Assembly (NCBI GenBank): GCA_963832725.1
Contig: CAWHVG010000003.1
Coordinates: forward strand, 2,108,001-2,172,000
Source: JAEZBP01 sp963832725
GTDB taxonomy: Bacteria; Myxococcota_A; Polyangia; Polyangiales; Sandaracinaceae
Reading direction: 5' to 3'
DNA length: 64,000 nucleotides
Positions 52,764-62,800 of the stretch are shown here, piece after piece. Made by a program: the position numbers and the translations under genes. The stretch's first letter is position 1; every line of letters starts with the position of its first letter. The notes under the pieces were generated by a model. That model was not told the DNA's origin and ran no database searches. It saw nothing but the letters and a program-made list of their open reading frames with translations.

Positions 52764-55298
52764 ATGGCCACGCCTGCACCGCTCGCCGCGAAGGTCCCCA
52801 GCGAGCCGGACCCCGACGCCCTCCTCGAGGCCTTCCTGGAGTTCGCGGCGGAGAAGGAGCTCGAGCTCTATCCGGCCCAGGAAGAAGCAATCCTGGAGCT
52901 CTTCGGCGACCGGAGCGTGATCCTCAACACGCCGACCGGCTCGGGCAAGTCACTCGTGGCCACGGCGCTCTGCTTCAAGGCGCTCGCCGAGAAGCGGCGC
53001 GTCTACTACACGGCGCCCATCAAGGCGCTGGTCAGCGAGAAGTTCTTCTCCGCCTGTCGGGACTTCGGCCCGCCCAACGTCGGGATGATGACGGGCGACG
53101 CGTCGGTGAACCACGACGCGCCGATCATCTGCTGCACGGCCGAGATCCTCGCCAACATCGCGCTGCGCGAGATGGAAGAGGCAAAGCTCCGCTACGTGGT
53201 GATGGACGAGTTCCACTACTACGCCGACCGGGACCGCGGCTGGGCCTGGCAGGTGCCGCTGCTCGTGCTGCCGCAGGCGCGCTTTCTGCTGATGAGCGCC
53301 ACCCTCGGCGACGTGAAGCGCTTCGAAGACGCCGTCGAAGCCGTCACGGGCGAGCCGCCGGCGGTGGTCAAGAGCGCCCAGCGGCCGGTGCCGCTCGACT
53401 TCACCTACCAGCAGACGCCCATCCACGAGACGATCCAAGAGCTCTACGACGAGGGCCGAGCGCCGATCTACGTGGTGCACTTCACCCAGCGCTCGGCCGC
53501 CGAGCACGCCCAGTCGCTGACCAGCGTCGATTTCCTGAGCAAGGATCAGAAGTACGCGATCAAAGAGGAGCTGAAGGGCTTTCGCTTCGACACCCCCTTC
53601 GGCAAGGATCTCGGTCGCTGGGTCCGGCACGGAATCGGCGTTCATCACGCCGGATTGCTGCCCAAGTATCGCCTCCTCGTGGAGAAGCTCGCCCAGAAGG
53701 GCCACCTCAAGATCATCTGCGGCACGGACACGCTCGGCGTGGGCGTCAACATCCCCATCCGCACGGTCCTCTTCACCAAGCTCTGCAAGTACGACGGGAA
53801 GAAGACCGGGATCCTCAGCGTCCGCGACTTCAAGCAGATCGCCGGCCGCGCCGGACGCAAGGGCTACGACGAGGAAGGCAGCGTCGTCGCGCAGGCGCCG
53901 GAGCACGCGATCGAGAACCTGCGCATGCGCATGAAGGCCGGCGACGACTCCAAGAAGCTGCGCAAGCTCAAGCCGAAGAAGGCGCCGGACCGCGGCTACG
54001 CCCACTGGGACGAGTCCACCTTTCAGCGGCTGATCGAGAGCGATCCCGAGCGCCTCGACTCCAGCTTCGAGGTCACCCACGGCATGCTGCTCGAGGTGCT
54101 CGACCGCGAGGACGGCGACGGCTGCCGCCGCATGAAGCGCCTCCTGAGGGCGAGCCACAATCCGCCCCGCCTCAAGTACGCGAACGCCCGCACGGCCATC
54201 GCGATGTTCCGCTCGCTCGTCGACGCGGGCATCGTGGAGATGACCAAGCAGAGCGGCCGGACGTTCGTCGACGTCAACGCGGATCTGCAGGAAGACTTCT
54301 CCCTGCACCACAGCCTCTCGCTCTACGTCGTGGACGCGGTCGACGCAGTCTCCAAGGAGACCGAGACCTACCCCTTCGACGTGATCAGCCTGGTCGAGGC
54401 CACGCTCGAAGATCCGATGGCCATCCTGCTCAAGCAGCTCGACAAGAAGAAGGGCGACCTGATCGCCGAACTGAAAGCGGAAGGCGTCGAGTACGACGAG
54501 CGCATGGCCGAGCTGGAGAAGGTCGAGATCGACAAGCCCTGCCTGCAGCTCATCCTCGACACCTTCGACGCGTTCCGCGAGAAGCACCCGTGGGTGAACA
54601 TCGACGGGATCGCGCCCAAGTCGATCGCGCGCGAGATCCTCGAGAAGGGGATGAGCTTCAACGAGTACGTGAAGGAGTACGGCCTCTCGCGCTCGGAAGG
54701 GCTGCTCCTGCGCTACCTCTCGAACGCGTACAAGGCGCTGGTCCAGAACGTGCCGGAGAACGCGAAGACGGGCGAGCTCTACGACCTCACCGACGATCTC
54801 GGCGCCCTGGTGCGGAACGTGGACTCGAGCCTCATCGACGAGTGGGAGCGGCTGTCGAACCCCGAGGCGCTGGTGTCGCGCCTCGAGAAGGGCGAGCCGG
54901 AGGACGAGTCGGTCGACATCACCCGGGATCGCCGCGCGTTCACCGCCATGGTGCGAAACGCCTGCTACCGACTGGTCCGCGCGCTCGCGCTGGGCCGTTA
55001 CGACGACGCGGCAGAGGCGGTGGAGCCGCTCGAGGGCGAGCCGGCGTGGACCGCGGATCGGCTGGCCCAGGCGCTCGCCCCCTACTTCGAGACGCACGCG
55101 GCCATCCGCACCGACGCCGGAGCGCGCAGCCCCAAGAACACGCTGGTCGAGGAGCACGACGACGTGTGGGAAGTGCGCCAAATCTTGGTCGATCCCGAGG
55201 ACGAGCTCGAGTGGTCGGTCAGCGCCCGCATCGATCTGGCACGCGCCCGACGCGAGGGGGCACCGGTGCTCGAGCTGCGCTCCGTCGCGCCGAGCTGA
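52764..55298 (+). CDS. Ski2-like DEAD/DEAH-box RNA helicase (DUF3516-type C-terminus)
   Basis: This 844-residue SF2 helicase has motif I NTPTGSGKSLVATAL near residue 60, TAEILANIAL, motif II DEFHYY, motif III LMSATLGD and motif VI QIAGRAGRKGYDEEGSV near residue 360. A long helical C-terminal region is seen in bacterial Ski2-like proteins annotated with DUF3516. It probably unwinds RNA in turnover or repair. ATG 52764 is preferred over an in-frame upstream start in the receiver remnant, because it gives the compact N-terminus MATPAPLAAKVPSEPDPDAL. Confidence 0.85.
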   Translation: MATPAPLAAKVPSEPDPDALLEAFLEFAAEKELELYPAQEEAILELFGDRSVILNTPTGSGKSLVATALCFKALAEKRRVYYTAPIKALVSEKFFSACRDFGPPNVGMMTGDASVNHDAPIICCTAEILANIALREMEEAKLRYVVMDEFHYYADRDRGWAWQVPLLVLPQARFLLMSATLGDVKRFEDAVEAVTGEPPAVVKSAQRPVPLDFTYQQTPIHETIQELYDEGRAPIYVVHFTQRSAAEHAQSLTSVDFLSKDQKYAIKEELKGFRFDTPFGKDLGRWVRHGIGVHHAGLLPKYRLLVEKLAQKGHLKIICGTDTLGVGVNIPIRTVLFTKLCKYDGKKTGILSVRDFKQIAGRAGRKGYDEEGSVVAQAPEHAIENLRMRMKAGDDSKKLRKLKPKKAPDRGYAHWDESTFQRLIESDPERLDSSFEVTHGMLLEVLDREDGDGCRRMKRLLRASHNPPRLKYANARTAIAMFRSLVDAGIVEMTKQSGRTFVDVNADLQEDFSLHHSLSLYVVDAVDAVSKETETYPFDVISLVEATLEDPMAILLKQLDKKKGDLIAELKAEGVEYDERMAELEKVEIDKPCLQLILDTFDAFREKHPWVNIDGIAPKSIAREILEKGMSFNEYVKEYGLSRSEGLLLRYLSNAYKALVQNVPENAKTGELYDLTDDLGALVRNVDSSLIDEWERLSNPEALVSRLEKGEPEDESVDITRDRRAFTAMVRNACYRLVRALALGRYDDAAEAVEPLEGEPAWTADRLAQALAPYFETHAAIRTDAGARSPKNTLVEEHDDVWEVRQILVDPEDELEWSVSARIDLARARREGAPVLELRSVAPS

Positions 55299-55389
55299 GC
55301 ACGCTGCAACGCGATCGTGACGTCTCGGCGCCCTTTCGACCGCTCCGTTCCACCCACCGAGCGTCGTGATAGGATCGATCGCAGGCGGG

Positions 55390-56361
55390 ATGGAGCACAC
55401 GCTCGAGACGTTGACGTCGCTCGCGCGATCGCTCACCGAGCGTTTGTCGTTCGAGGAGACGCTGCAAGCCGTGGTCGAGCACGCCGCGCGCGCGCTCCGG
55501 GTCCCACAGACGAGCCTGCGGCTCTTCGACGCGACGCGCACGAGGTTGATCGCCGTCACCCGCGCCGGCCGACCGTTGCACGAGGATCCCGATCAGCAGT
55601 TCGCGGTCGGTGAAGGCCTGATGGGCTGGATCGCCGAGCACGCGAAGGCGCTGCGCACCGGCGACGCCATGCACGACCCGCGCTTTCAGCACCGCTCCGG
55701 CCTGACGGCGGAGCTCGGCTCTTTTCTCGGCGTGCCGCTGATGACAGGCGCCGTCTGCACCGGCGTGCTGAGCGCGGTGAGCTCCGAGCGCGACCACTTC
55801 ACCGAGGAGCACGAGCGCGTCGCCGAGCTGCTGGCGGCGATCGCGGCTCCCTTCGTGGAAGTAGCGCGGCTCTCGCGCCTGAGCTCGGTCGACCCGCTGA
55901 CCGGCGCGCTCAACCGGCGCGGGCTGGACTCGATCTTCCCCGAGGCAACGGAGGAGCTCGTGCAACCACTCAGCGTGATCGTGCTCGACCTCGATCGCTT
56001 CAAGCGGGTCAACGACGCCCACGGGCACGCGGCCGGCGACGAGGTGCTGCGCGCCGTGACCGCGCGGGCGTCCGAGGTGGTGCGCGGAGGCGACGCGGTG
56101 GTGCGCTGGGGCGGCGAAGAGTTCCTCCTCGTGCTGCCGAACGCCAACCTGCGGCAAGCGGAGCGGATCGCCGAGCGCACGCGGATCGCCATCCGGAGCG
56201 CGCCGGTGAAGATCGGAGACGCCGCCCTCACGGTCACCGCCTCGCTCGGAGTCGCCGAACGACGCCGCGACGAGCCTCGGGACGGGCTGGTCGGCCGGGC
56301 GGACGAAGCCCTCTACCGGGCCAAAGAGGCGGGCCGAGACCGGGTGGAGATCGCCCTCTGA
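55390..56361 (+). CDS. GAF-GGDEF diguanylate cyclase
   Basis: This 323-residue protein carries an N-terminal GAF sensor (about 15-165: ALRVPQTSLRLFDATRTRL, then LGVPLMTGAVCTGVLSAVSS) and a GGDEF domain that makes cyclic di-GMP. The active site is RWGGEEFLLVLP (GGEEF, functional variant), and the allosteric I-site RxxD (RGGD) lies five residues upstream, so product inhibition is expected. DLDRFKRVNDAHGHAAGDEVL gives the nucleotide-binding motif. The ligand of the GAF domain is unknown. ATG 55390 starts the GAF helix; an upstream GTG at 55366 is possible. No EAL partner is adjacent. Confidence 0.9.
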   Translation: MEHTLETLTSLARSLTERLSFEETLQAVVEHAARALRVPQTSLRLFDATRTRLIAVTRAGRPLHEDPDQQFAVGEGLMGWIAEHAKALRTGDAMHDPRFQHRSGLTAELGSFLGVPLMTGAVCTGVLSAVSSERDHFTEEHERVAELLAAIAAPFVEVARLSRLSSVDPLTGALNRRGLDSIFPEATEELVQPLSVIVLDLDRFKRVNDAHGHAAGDEVLRAVTARASEVVRGGDAVVRWGGEEFLLVLPNANLRQAERIAERTRIAIRSAPVKIGDAALTVTASLGVAERRRDEPRDGLVGRADEALYRAKEAGRDRVEIAL

Positions 56362-56370
56362 GGTTCCGTG

Positions 56371-56612
56371 CCAGGAACGACCGCGATCGCGACGCGCGTC
56401 GACGCGGTGCCGGTCGCCGTCGACGAGCAGGGTGAGCTGGTCTGGGTGTCCGCCCGGGCGGAGGCCTACCTGGAACGCCAGCGCGGGGCGACGGCGCTGC
56501 CGGAGCGTGGCCGCGGCGTGCCGCAACCTCGTTCGCGAAGCGCATTCTCTCGAAGCTGGGGCTCGAGCCAAGAGTCGAGGCGGCGCTCTACCGGAACCGC
56601 CTCGACGCGTGA
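56371..56612 (+). pseudogene. Possible remnant of a LuxR-type regulator
   Basis: Between the cyclase and the metallo-hydrolase, one frame reads DAVPVAVDEQGELVWVS-like residues. A second frame ends SFAKRILSKLGLEPRVEAAL, resembling the last helices of a LuxR DNA-binding domain, before a TGA at 56610-56612. The halves are in different frames and no complete domain exists. A decayed gene is plausible but not proven; it may be chance. Confidence 0.3.
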
Positions 56613-56618
56613 GGGCGC

Positions 56619-57869
56619 TCAAAAGCCGCGGCCCGGCTCCTCGTCGGCGGCCGCGCGGTAGACGCTCTTCGCCATCAGGCTCGTCTCCGACGCGATCCGA
56701 GCCCGGTAGACGTCCGCGCGTAGCTCGCGCACCTGGCGGTCGTCCGGCGCGGCGCGCCCCGCCAGCTCGGCGAGATGGCAAGCCAAGCGGTGCTCGCCGG
56801 CGTCGCTGAGAAATCGCGCTCGGTGAGCCAACTTCCTCGCGCCTCCGGCCAGCTCCGCGATCTCCTCGGCCAGGTCCACCGCCGGCGCGGGCTTGAGCGT
56901 CGACGGATCGCCATCCCACCAGCCGCCGTAGAGACGCCACAGGTTCCGCACGATGAACTCGGGCTCATCGTAGACCGGACGCAAATAGGGCCGCTCGAGC
57001 AGGTGCGGCGGCGCCTTCACGCGCTGGACCACGACGTCCAGCGGCGCCCCCTCGTTCATCCAACGGAGCGTCTGCTCGACCAGCGTCTCGAGGAGCTCCG
57101 CCGTCTCGCTCAGCGCCTGCCATACCCGGTCGGCGCCGAGGATCGGCACGCCGTGACCGGGCAAGAGCAACTCGGCGTCGAGCGCGGCCATCTTCCGGAG
57201 CGCGGCGGCCCAATCGCGCGGGTATCGCTGCGCCTTCTGCGGATTCCCGCAATTGGGGGCCGCCCAGATGAAGAGGTCACCCGTGCAGAGAGTCCGCCGT
57301 TCGGGGATCCACACCCACGTGTGATCGTCCGTCTCCCCGCGGTCGTGCCGGAGCTCGAAGCGGGTGCCGCCCACCGTCAGGTCGAGGGCCGTCTCGTAGG
57401 TGAGGTCCGGCTCGCGGAACGCGGTGGGCCACTCGAACCCGGGGAGCTTGAACTGGCGACGGTTGATCCGCGCGTTGTAGCCCGCCGTCAACCGGTAGCG
57501 CTCGAAGCGGTCGAGGATGGCCCGATGGGCGACGACGTGGGCGCGGGTGTCGCCCTCGATCGCGCTCGCGCCCATGCAGTGGTCGATGTGGCCGTGCGTG
57601 TAGACGAGCGTGTGCGGCCGGTAGGCGTCACCGACGGCCTCGACCCACTCGCGCAGGTTCATCGCGTTGGCGCCACCGGTGAGCGGGCTGCCCGTGTCGA
57701 CGACGACCAGCCCCTCCTCCGTGCGGACGCCGATGACGTTGCAGAAGCTGGCGATGAAGGCCACGCGGTCGGTCAGCTCCTCGAGGCCGAGGAACATCGT
57801 CCACGGCTTCATGTCGAGGTCGACCTCGCCTCTCCACATCTGCTCCGCGGCATCTCGGACTTTGCCCAT
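56619..57869 (-). CDS. Metallo-beta-lactamase fold hydrolase (alkylsulfatase-like)
   Basis: This 416-residue protein has the metal motif THGHIDHCMG near residue 92 (HxHxDH) and further metal His in LRHDRGETDDHTWVWIPER and LLPGHGVPI. It also has an alkylsulfatase-type dimerisation segment, LYGGWWDGDPSTLKPA, near 315. Family members cleave primary alkyl sulfates or phosphate esters, so an alkyl-sulfatase-like role is suggested. The C-terminal SCP2-like domain of SdsA1 is absent. The start MGKVRDAAEQMW has AGAG-rich spacing. The hairpin element copy B lies beyond its 5' end, towards the efflux operon. Confidence 0.85.
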   Translation of the reverse strand: MGKVRDAAEQMWRGEVDLDMKPWTMFLGLEELTDRVAFIASFCNVIGVRTEEGLVVVDTGSPLTGGANAMNLREWVEAVGDAYRPHTLVYTHGHIDHCMGASAIEGDTRAHVVAHRAILDRFERYRLTAGYNARINRRQFKLPGFEWPTAFREPDLTYETALDLTVGGTRFELRHDRGETDDHTWVWIPERRTLCTGDLFIWAAPNCGNPQKAQRYPRDWAAALRKMAALDAELLLPGHGVPILGADRVWQALSETAELLETLVEQTLRWMNEGAPLDVVVQRVKAPPHLLERPYLRPVYDEPEFIVRNLWRLYGGWWDGDPSTLKPAPAVDLAEEIAELAGGARKLAHRARFLSDAGEHRLACHLAELAGRAAPDDRQVRELRADVYRARIASETSLMAKSVYRAAADEEPGRGF

Positions 57870-57967
57870 GCAGAGGACGATGATGGCGCCGACCTCGCCG
57901 CGTCAATCGCCACATGCGGAGCATGCTCATCTCTCGACCGCGCCCTCAGGTATCCGCCACCCCGCTG
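57870..57967. other. Spacer between the metallo-hydrolase start and element copy B
   Basis: About 98 bp, presumably containing the promoter of the metallo-hydrolase gene. No -35/-10 pair was clear. Confidence 0.3.
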
Positions 57968-58118
57968 CCCACCACACCGAGGAGGCGGGTCGCGGGGGAT
58001 CGCCGGCGACGCCTCGGGGTGCCTCGTCATGCGGCGCGTGACGAACGATTTGCCGTTCAATCGTTCGTTGCGTAGCGCTGGGGGTGGGGTCCCTGCGAAG
58101 GAGCCGGTGAGCCACCGC
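57968..58118. repeat. Dispersed two-hairpin element, copy B
   Basis: A 151-bp relative of 5047-5190. Hairpin 1 (57982-58015) is identical apart from the loop base (GGGGGATCGCCG). Hairpin 2 (58036-58073) uses ACGAACGAT with ATCGTTCGT plus flanking G-T pairs, a different stem sequence from copy A but the same loop core TGCCGTT. It lies 70 bp beyond the stop of the minus-strand gene at 58188. The shared tail CCTGCGAAGGAGCCGG and conserved start CCCACC define the ends. Confidence 0.7.
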
Positions 58119-58187
58119 GACCCGCCGATCGCGAGTCCGCGGCAGCCCCGAGACTCGCCCGGTGAGCGAGAAAACCGAGAGGCGCGA

Positions 58188-59873
58188 TCACAGCGCAGTC
58201 AAGAGCCGCGCCGCAGCCCCCACCAGCGCGACCAACGCCGGCAACGCGAGCCAGGCGGCGCCGGCGCTCGCCCGCGCGACCAGCGCTTCGATGGCGTCGC
58301 CCTTCCGGCCGATCACGAGGCGCGCGTCGGGCGGCCAGGCGGCGCCGGCCTCCCGAAGACCGGCCGGGCTCACCCGCGAGAAGCGCGAGAGCAACACGGC
58401 GGGACCGCTCGAGATGGTCCCGCTCACCGTACCGAGGACCGGCACCCACCCTTCCGGAACACGAAATCGCAACGCGCCGCCGTCCGCCTCGAGCCAGACC
58501 TCGCCCTGCACCGAGAGGACGGCCCCCGAGGGAAGGCGCGGCGATCCCGCGACCAGACGGAAGCGAATGCCCCGGAGCGAACGCACCTCCGCGCCTTCAC
58601 CGAGCCGCAGCGTGCCCTCCAGCGCCGCGAGCGTTCCCCGGCCGCGCTCGGCGTGCAGGTCGGGCGCCGAGAGCGCGCGCGCCTCGCCCAGCTCCGAGCC
58701 GAGCTTGAACGCCAGCAGCAAGAGCAGCGCGAGACCGACGAAGAGCGCGGCGGAGCCGAGCCCGCCGAGCCGGCGAAGGACACGCACCGCCACCGAGTCG
58801 TCCTGCCGCACGCCGTCGGCGTTCACGAGGGTCAGGCCCCAATCATCTCCGTCGGTGACCACCACCGCGAAGGTGCCGGGCGCACCCCCATAGCGCGTCC
58901 CGTCCTCGACGAAGAGCGCGCTCTGATGGGTATCGAAGCGCGCGTCGACTTCGCCGGCCCCGCCGCCGTCCGCCGCGGCGATGATCACGCCGTGCCCCGT
59001 CGTGGTGACCTCCGCCCGCGGCAACATGCGGCGCTGCGCTTCGACGGTGATGCCCTCGCCGTGGATCCCGCGCCGGACCGGCTCCTCCATGGCCACGGGG
59101 CGCATCGGCGTGGGGGTGAACGCGGCCACGAGCAGGGTGCCGGCCACCATCATCAGCGCGGGCACGGCGACGGTGAAGAGCGCGCGCAGTCGGCGGCTCG
59201 CGGGCAGACGCGCGCCTTCACCCTCGCCGCCCGAGGCCTCCGCGTACGCGCGGGACAGGAGCGCGGCGGCGATCGGCGGACCAGGGATGATGCCGATCGG
59301 CGCGGCCAGGATGGCCGCCGCGCGCATCGCGCCCGAGAGATCGTCGACGCCGGCGCGGAAGAGCGCGACCACCGCCAGCAGCGCGCCGCTGGTCACCGCG
59401 GCCGCCAGCGCGCCGAGCGCGACCTGCCGGCGGGTGCCGAGGCGCGCGCTCAGCTCGAGGCTCTTCGAGAGCGAAGCGAGCACGCCCCCGCGCGCGTCCG
59501 CCAGAACCAAGGGCGCGAACGCGAAAGGGGAGAGCGCCGCGCCGACCGCCACCGCCGACGCGAACGCGCCCGCCACGACGACCCATGGCGACGAGCTGAC
59601 GAGCTCGGCCGCGCTTCCGCCCGCGACCATCGCGACGGCGAGGCACGCGATGGCGAGGATCGAGAGCGCGCCGGAGGGCCGGAGCCTCCCCTGGGCCTCC
59701 TCTTCGCCGCGCGCGCCGCCGACGAGCACCGCCGCCAGCCTGCCGAGGCCGTACGCGAGGACGGGCAGTCCGATCAGGCAGCCCGAGGTGAGCAGGCCGA
59801 AGGGGATCACCACCATCGCGAGGCCGACCACCGGGCCGCGGCGATCCCACAGAAGCGAGAGCGCGCGCTTCAC
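58188..59873 (-). CDS. Multi-pass membrane protein in the RND operon
   Basis: This 561-residue protein has about six hydrophobic segments. The N-terminal half has VVGLAMVVIPFGLLTSGCLIG and SPWVVVAGAFASAVAVGAAL; the C-terminal half has AALFVGLALLLLLAF and ASAGAAWLALPALVALVGAA. A soluble beta-rich domain (LRGIRFRLVAGSPRLPSGAVL) lies between the last helices. No conserved transporter motif was recognised. The ATG overlaps the RND pump stop by 4 bp, so it is translationally coupled and probably accessory to efflux. Element copy B follows its 3' end. Confidence 0.75.
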   Translation of the reverse strand: MKRALSLLWDRRGPVVGLAMVVIPFGLLTSGCLIGLPVLAYGLGRLAAVLVGGARGEEEAQGRLRPSGALSILAIACLAVAMVAGGSAAELVSSSPWVVVAGAFASAVAVGAALSPFAFAPLVLADARGGVLASLSKSLELSARLGTRRQVALGALAAAVTSGALLAVVALFRAGVDDLSGAMRAAAILAAPIGIIPGPPIAAALLSRAYAEASGGEGEGARLPASRRLRALFTVAVPALMMVAGTLLVAAFTPTPMRPVAMEEPVRRGIHGEGITVEAQRRMLPRAEVTTTGHGVIIAAADGGGAGEVDARFDTHQSALFVEDGTRYGGAPGTFAVVVTDGDDWGLTLVNADGVRQDDSVAVRVLRRLGGLGSAALFVGLALLLLLAFKLGSELGEARALSAPDLHAERGRGTLAALEGTLRLGEGAEVRSLRGIRFRLVAGSPRLPSGAVLSVQGEVWLEADGGALRFRVPEGWVPVLGTVSGTISSGPAVLLSRFSRVSPAGLREAGAAWPPDARLVIGRKGDAIEALVARASAGAAWLALPALVALVGAAARLLTAL

Positions 59874-62800
59874 GCGGCCATCTCCGTCGGCTCTGGCGCC
59901 TTCGTCGACGCCGGCCCTGCCCTCTCGTCACGCCGCCGCTCCGCCGCGCCCGCCACCATGACGTAGAGGATCGGCACGACGAAGAGGGTGAGCAAGGTGC
60001 CGACCGTCATCCCGCCGACGACCGCCCGCGCCATCGGCGCCCAGGTCTCGGCGCCGTCGCCGACCCCGACCGAGAGCGGGATCATCCCGAGGATGGTGGT
60101 CAGCGCCGTCATCAGGATGGGCCTCAGCCGCGTGCGCGCCGCTTCGCAGGCGGCGTCATCCAGCGTGAGCCCTTCGCTCCGGCGGCGTTTGATGACGTCG
60201 ATGAGCACGATGCCGTTGTTCACTACGACGCCGCCCAGGAGGATCACCCCGACCATCGCCGTCACCTGCAGCGATGTGCCGGTGACGAAGAGCGCCAGCA
60301 CCACGCCGATCACCGCCAACGGCACGGTGAACATGATGACGAAGGGCTCTAGCAGCGACTCGAACTGCGAGGCCATCACCATGTAGACGAGGATCAGCGC
60401 CGCCGCGAGCGCCGCCGCCAGCTTCACGAACGCGTCGCGCAGATCCTCCGCCGTACCGCCGATCGCCACGGACATCCCCTCCGGCACGCCGATCTGCGCG
60501 ATCCGCGCCTCCACCCGCTCGGTCAGCGTGCCGAGATCCACGCCTTCCTCCTTGGTGAGCGTGAGGCTGGCGTAGCGGCGCTGGTTCTCGCGCTCGATGT
60601 CGATCGGCCCGAGCTGATCGCCGATCTCGGCCAGCACGCCGAGGGGGACGGTGTCGCCGTTCGGCCGCGGGATGGGCAGGTAGCGCAGCAGGCTCAGCTC
60701 GCGGCGGGCCTCCCGCGGCGCGCGGATGCGAACGACGTGCTCGTCGCCGCCTTCTCGGTAGGTCGTGGCCGGCAGACCCTGATAGTAGGCGGCCACCGTG
60801 GAGGCGACGGTGTTCGGCGCGATGCCGAGCACGCGCATGCGCTCGCGGTCGTAGCGGAGCGCGAGCTCGGGGCTGCCCTGGAGCATGGAAAAGCGAACGT
60901 CGCGGGCGCCCTCGATTCCGTCCAGCGCGTCGTGCAGGCGCTCGCCGAACGACCGCAGCGCGTCGAGGTCTTCGCTGAAGAGCTTCACCTCCACGTCGCC
61001 GCCGCCCCCGCCGAGCGAGAAGCCGGCGATCTGCACGTCCAGCCCCGGCACCTCGCCGAAGCGCTCCGTCAGCGCCGCCTCGATGGCCTGCTGCGAGCGC
61101 TCGCGGGCTCTCGGCTCCGGCAGCCGCACCCTGAGCGTGCCCTTGTTGGCGGTGCCGCCGAAGATGGCCGCGAAGCCCTCCGCCGTGCCGTAGTCGGCGG
61201 TCACGACCTCGGCCTCCGGAACCGTGTCGTGGATCAGCGCTTCGATGCGCCCGATCCGCGAGCGCATCTCGTCGAGCGAGGTGCCGGGCGCCGCCGTGAC
61301 CTCGATGCGGATCTCGGAGACGTCGGCCTTGGGCAGGAAGTCCCGTCCGAGGAGCGGCGTCAGCGCCAGGCTGCCCGCGAAGACGGCGAGGACCAGCCCC
61401 AGCACCCTCTTCTTGCGGCCGAGCGCCCAGCCCAGCGCCCGCGCATAGGCGGGAGCCATCCGATCCAGAAAGCCCGTCGCCCGCGTCAACGCGCGCTCCA
61501 GCCGCCCGCCGCCTCGACCGAGCATGCGCGAGGCCATCAGCGGCACCAGGCTCAGCGCCACCACCAACGAGCTGAGGAGCGAGACGCAGATGGTCAGCAC
61601 CATGTCGCGGAAGAGCTCGCCGGCGATGCCCTCCACCAGCAGGATGGGCAGGAAGACGACCACCGTGGTCAGCGTCGAGGCGACCAGCGGCATGCTCATC
61701 TCGCGGGCGCCGCGGACGGCGGCCTCGGCCGGGGTGGCGCCCTTCTCGAGGTGCTGGAAGCTCGCCTCGAGCACGACGATGGCGTTGTCGACCAGCATCC
61801 CGATCGCCAGCGCGAGGCCGGCCATCGAGATCAGGTTCAGCGTCACGTCGAGCGCGTCCATGGCCACGAACGCGACGACGATCGAGGTCGGGATGGCGAC
61901 GACCGTGATGAGGCTGGTCCGCCAGCTCCGCAGGAAGACCAAGAGCACCAGCCCGGTGAGCAGGAAGGCCTGGAACGCGGTCTGCGCGAGGTTGCCGATG
62001 GCCCGCAGGATCGGCTGCGACTCGTCGAAGAGCGGCGTCAGCGAGACGCCCTCCGGCAAGCGGGTCTGGATCCCCGGCAGCGCCTCGTTCACGGCCCGCG
62101 CGACCTGCACCGTGTTGGCGTCCGACTGCTTGCGCACCGCCAGCATGACCGCGGGCGTGCCGCCTGCCGTGACGACGTGGGTCTCCTCTTCGAAGGTGTC
62201 GACCACATCGGCCACCTCCGAGAGGTGCACCGCCCGGCCGCCCCGCGCGCCGACCACCACGTCGCGGATCTGCGCCACGCTGGTGAACGAGCTGGTCGGC
62301 TGGATGGCCAGCCGCTGCGTTCCGTCGTCGACCGCGCCGCTCGGGACCACCAGGTTGGCGCCCCGCAACGCGTCGGCGACCTGGCTCGGCGAGATTCCGT
62401 CCGCCTGCAGCCACTCGCGGTGGATGCGGACGGCGATCTCCCGGTCGAGCCCGCCCATGACCTCCGCCGCCGCCACGCCCTCGACCCGGCCGAGGTAGGG
62501 CTGCACCTGCTCGGTGGCGATGCGGCGGAGCTGGTAGCCGTCGAGGGGCCCGTCGAGCGCGATGAACATCACCGGCGCCAGGCTCGGATCGAACGCGAAG
62601 GTCAGCGGCCGGCTGGCCTCGTCGGGGAGCGCGTCGTCGGCGAAGAGCTCGAGGTTCTTGCGGACCTCCACCTCGGCCGCGTCCATGTCCGTGCCCCACG
62701 TGAAGTCGATGAGGACGATCGAGGTGCCCTGACGCGAGGTGGAGTGGACCTTCTCCACGCCCTCCACCGACGACACCGCCCGCTCGATGGGCTCGGTCAG

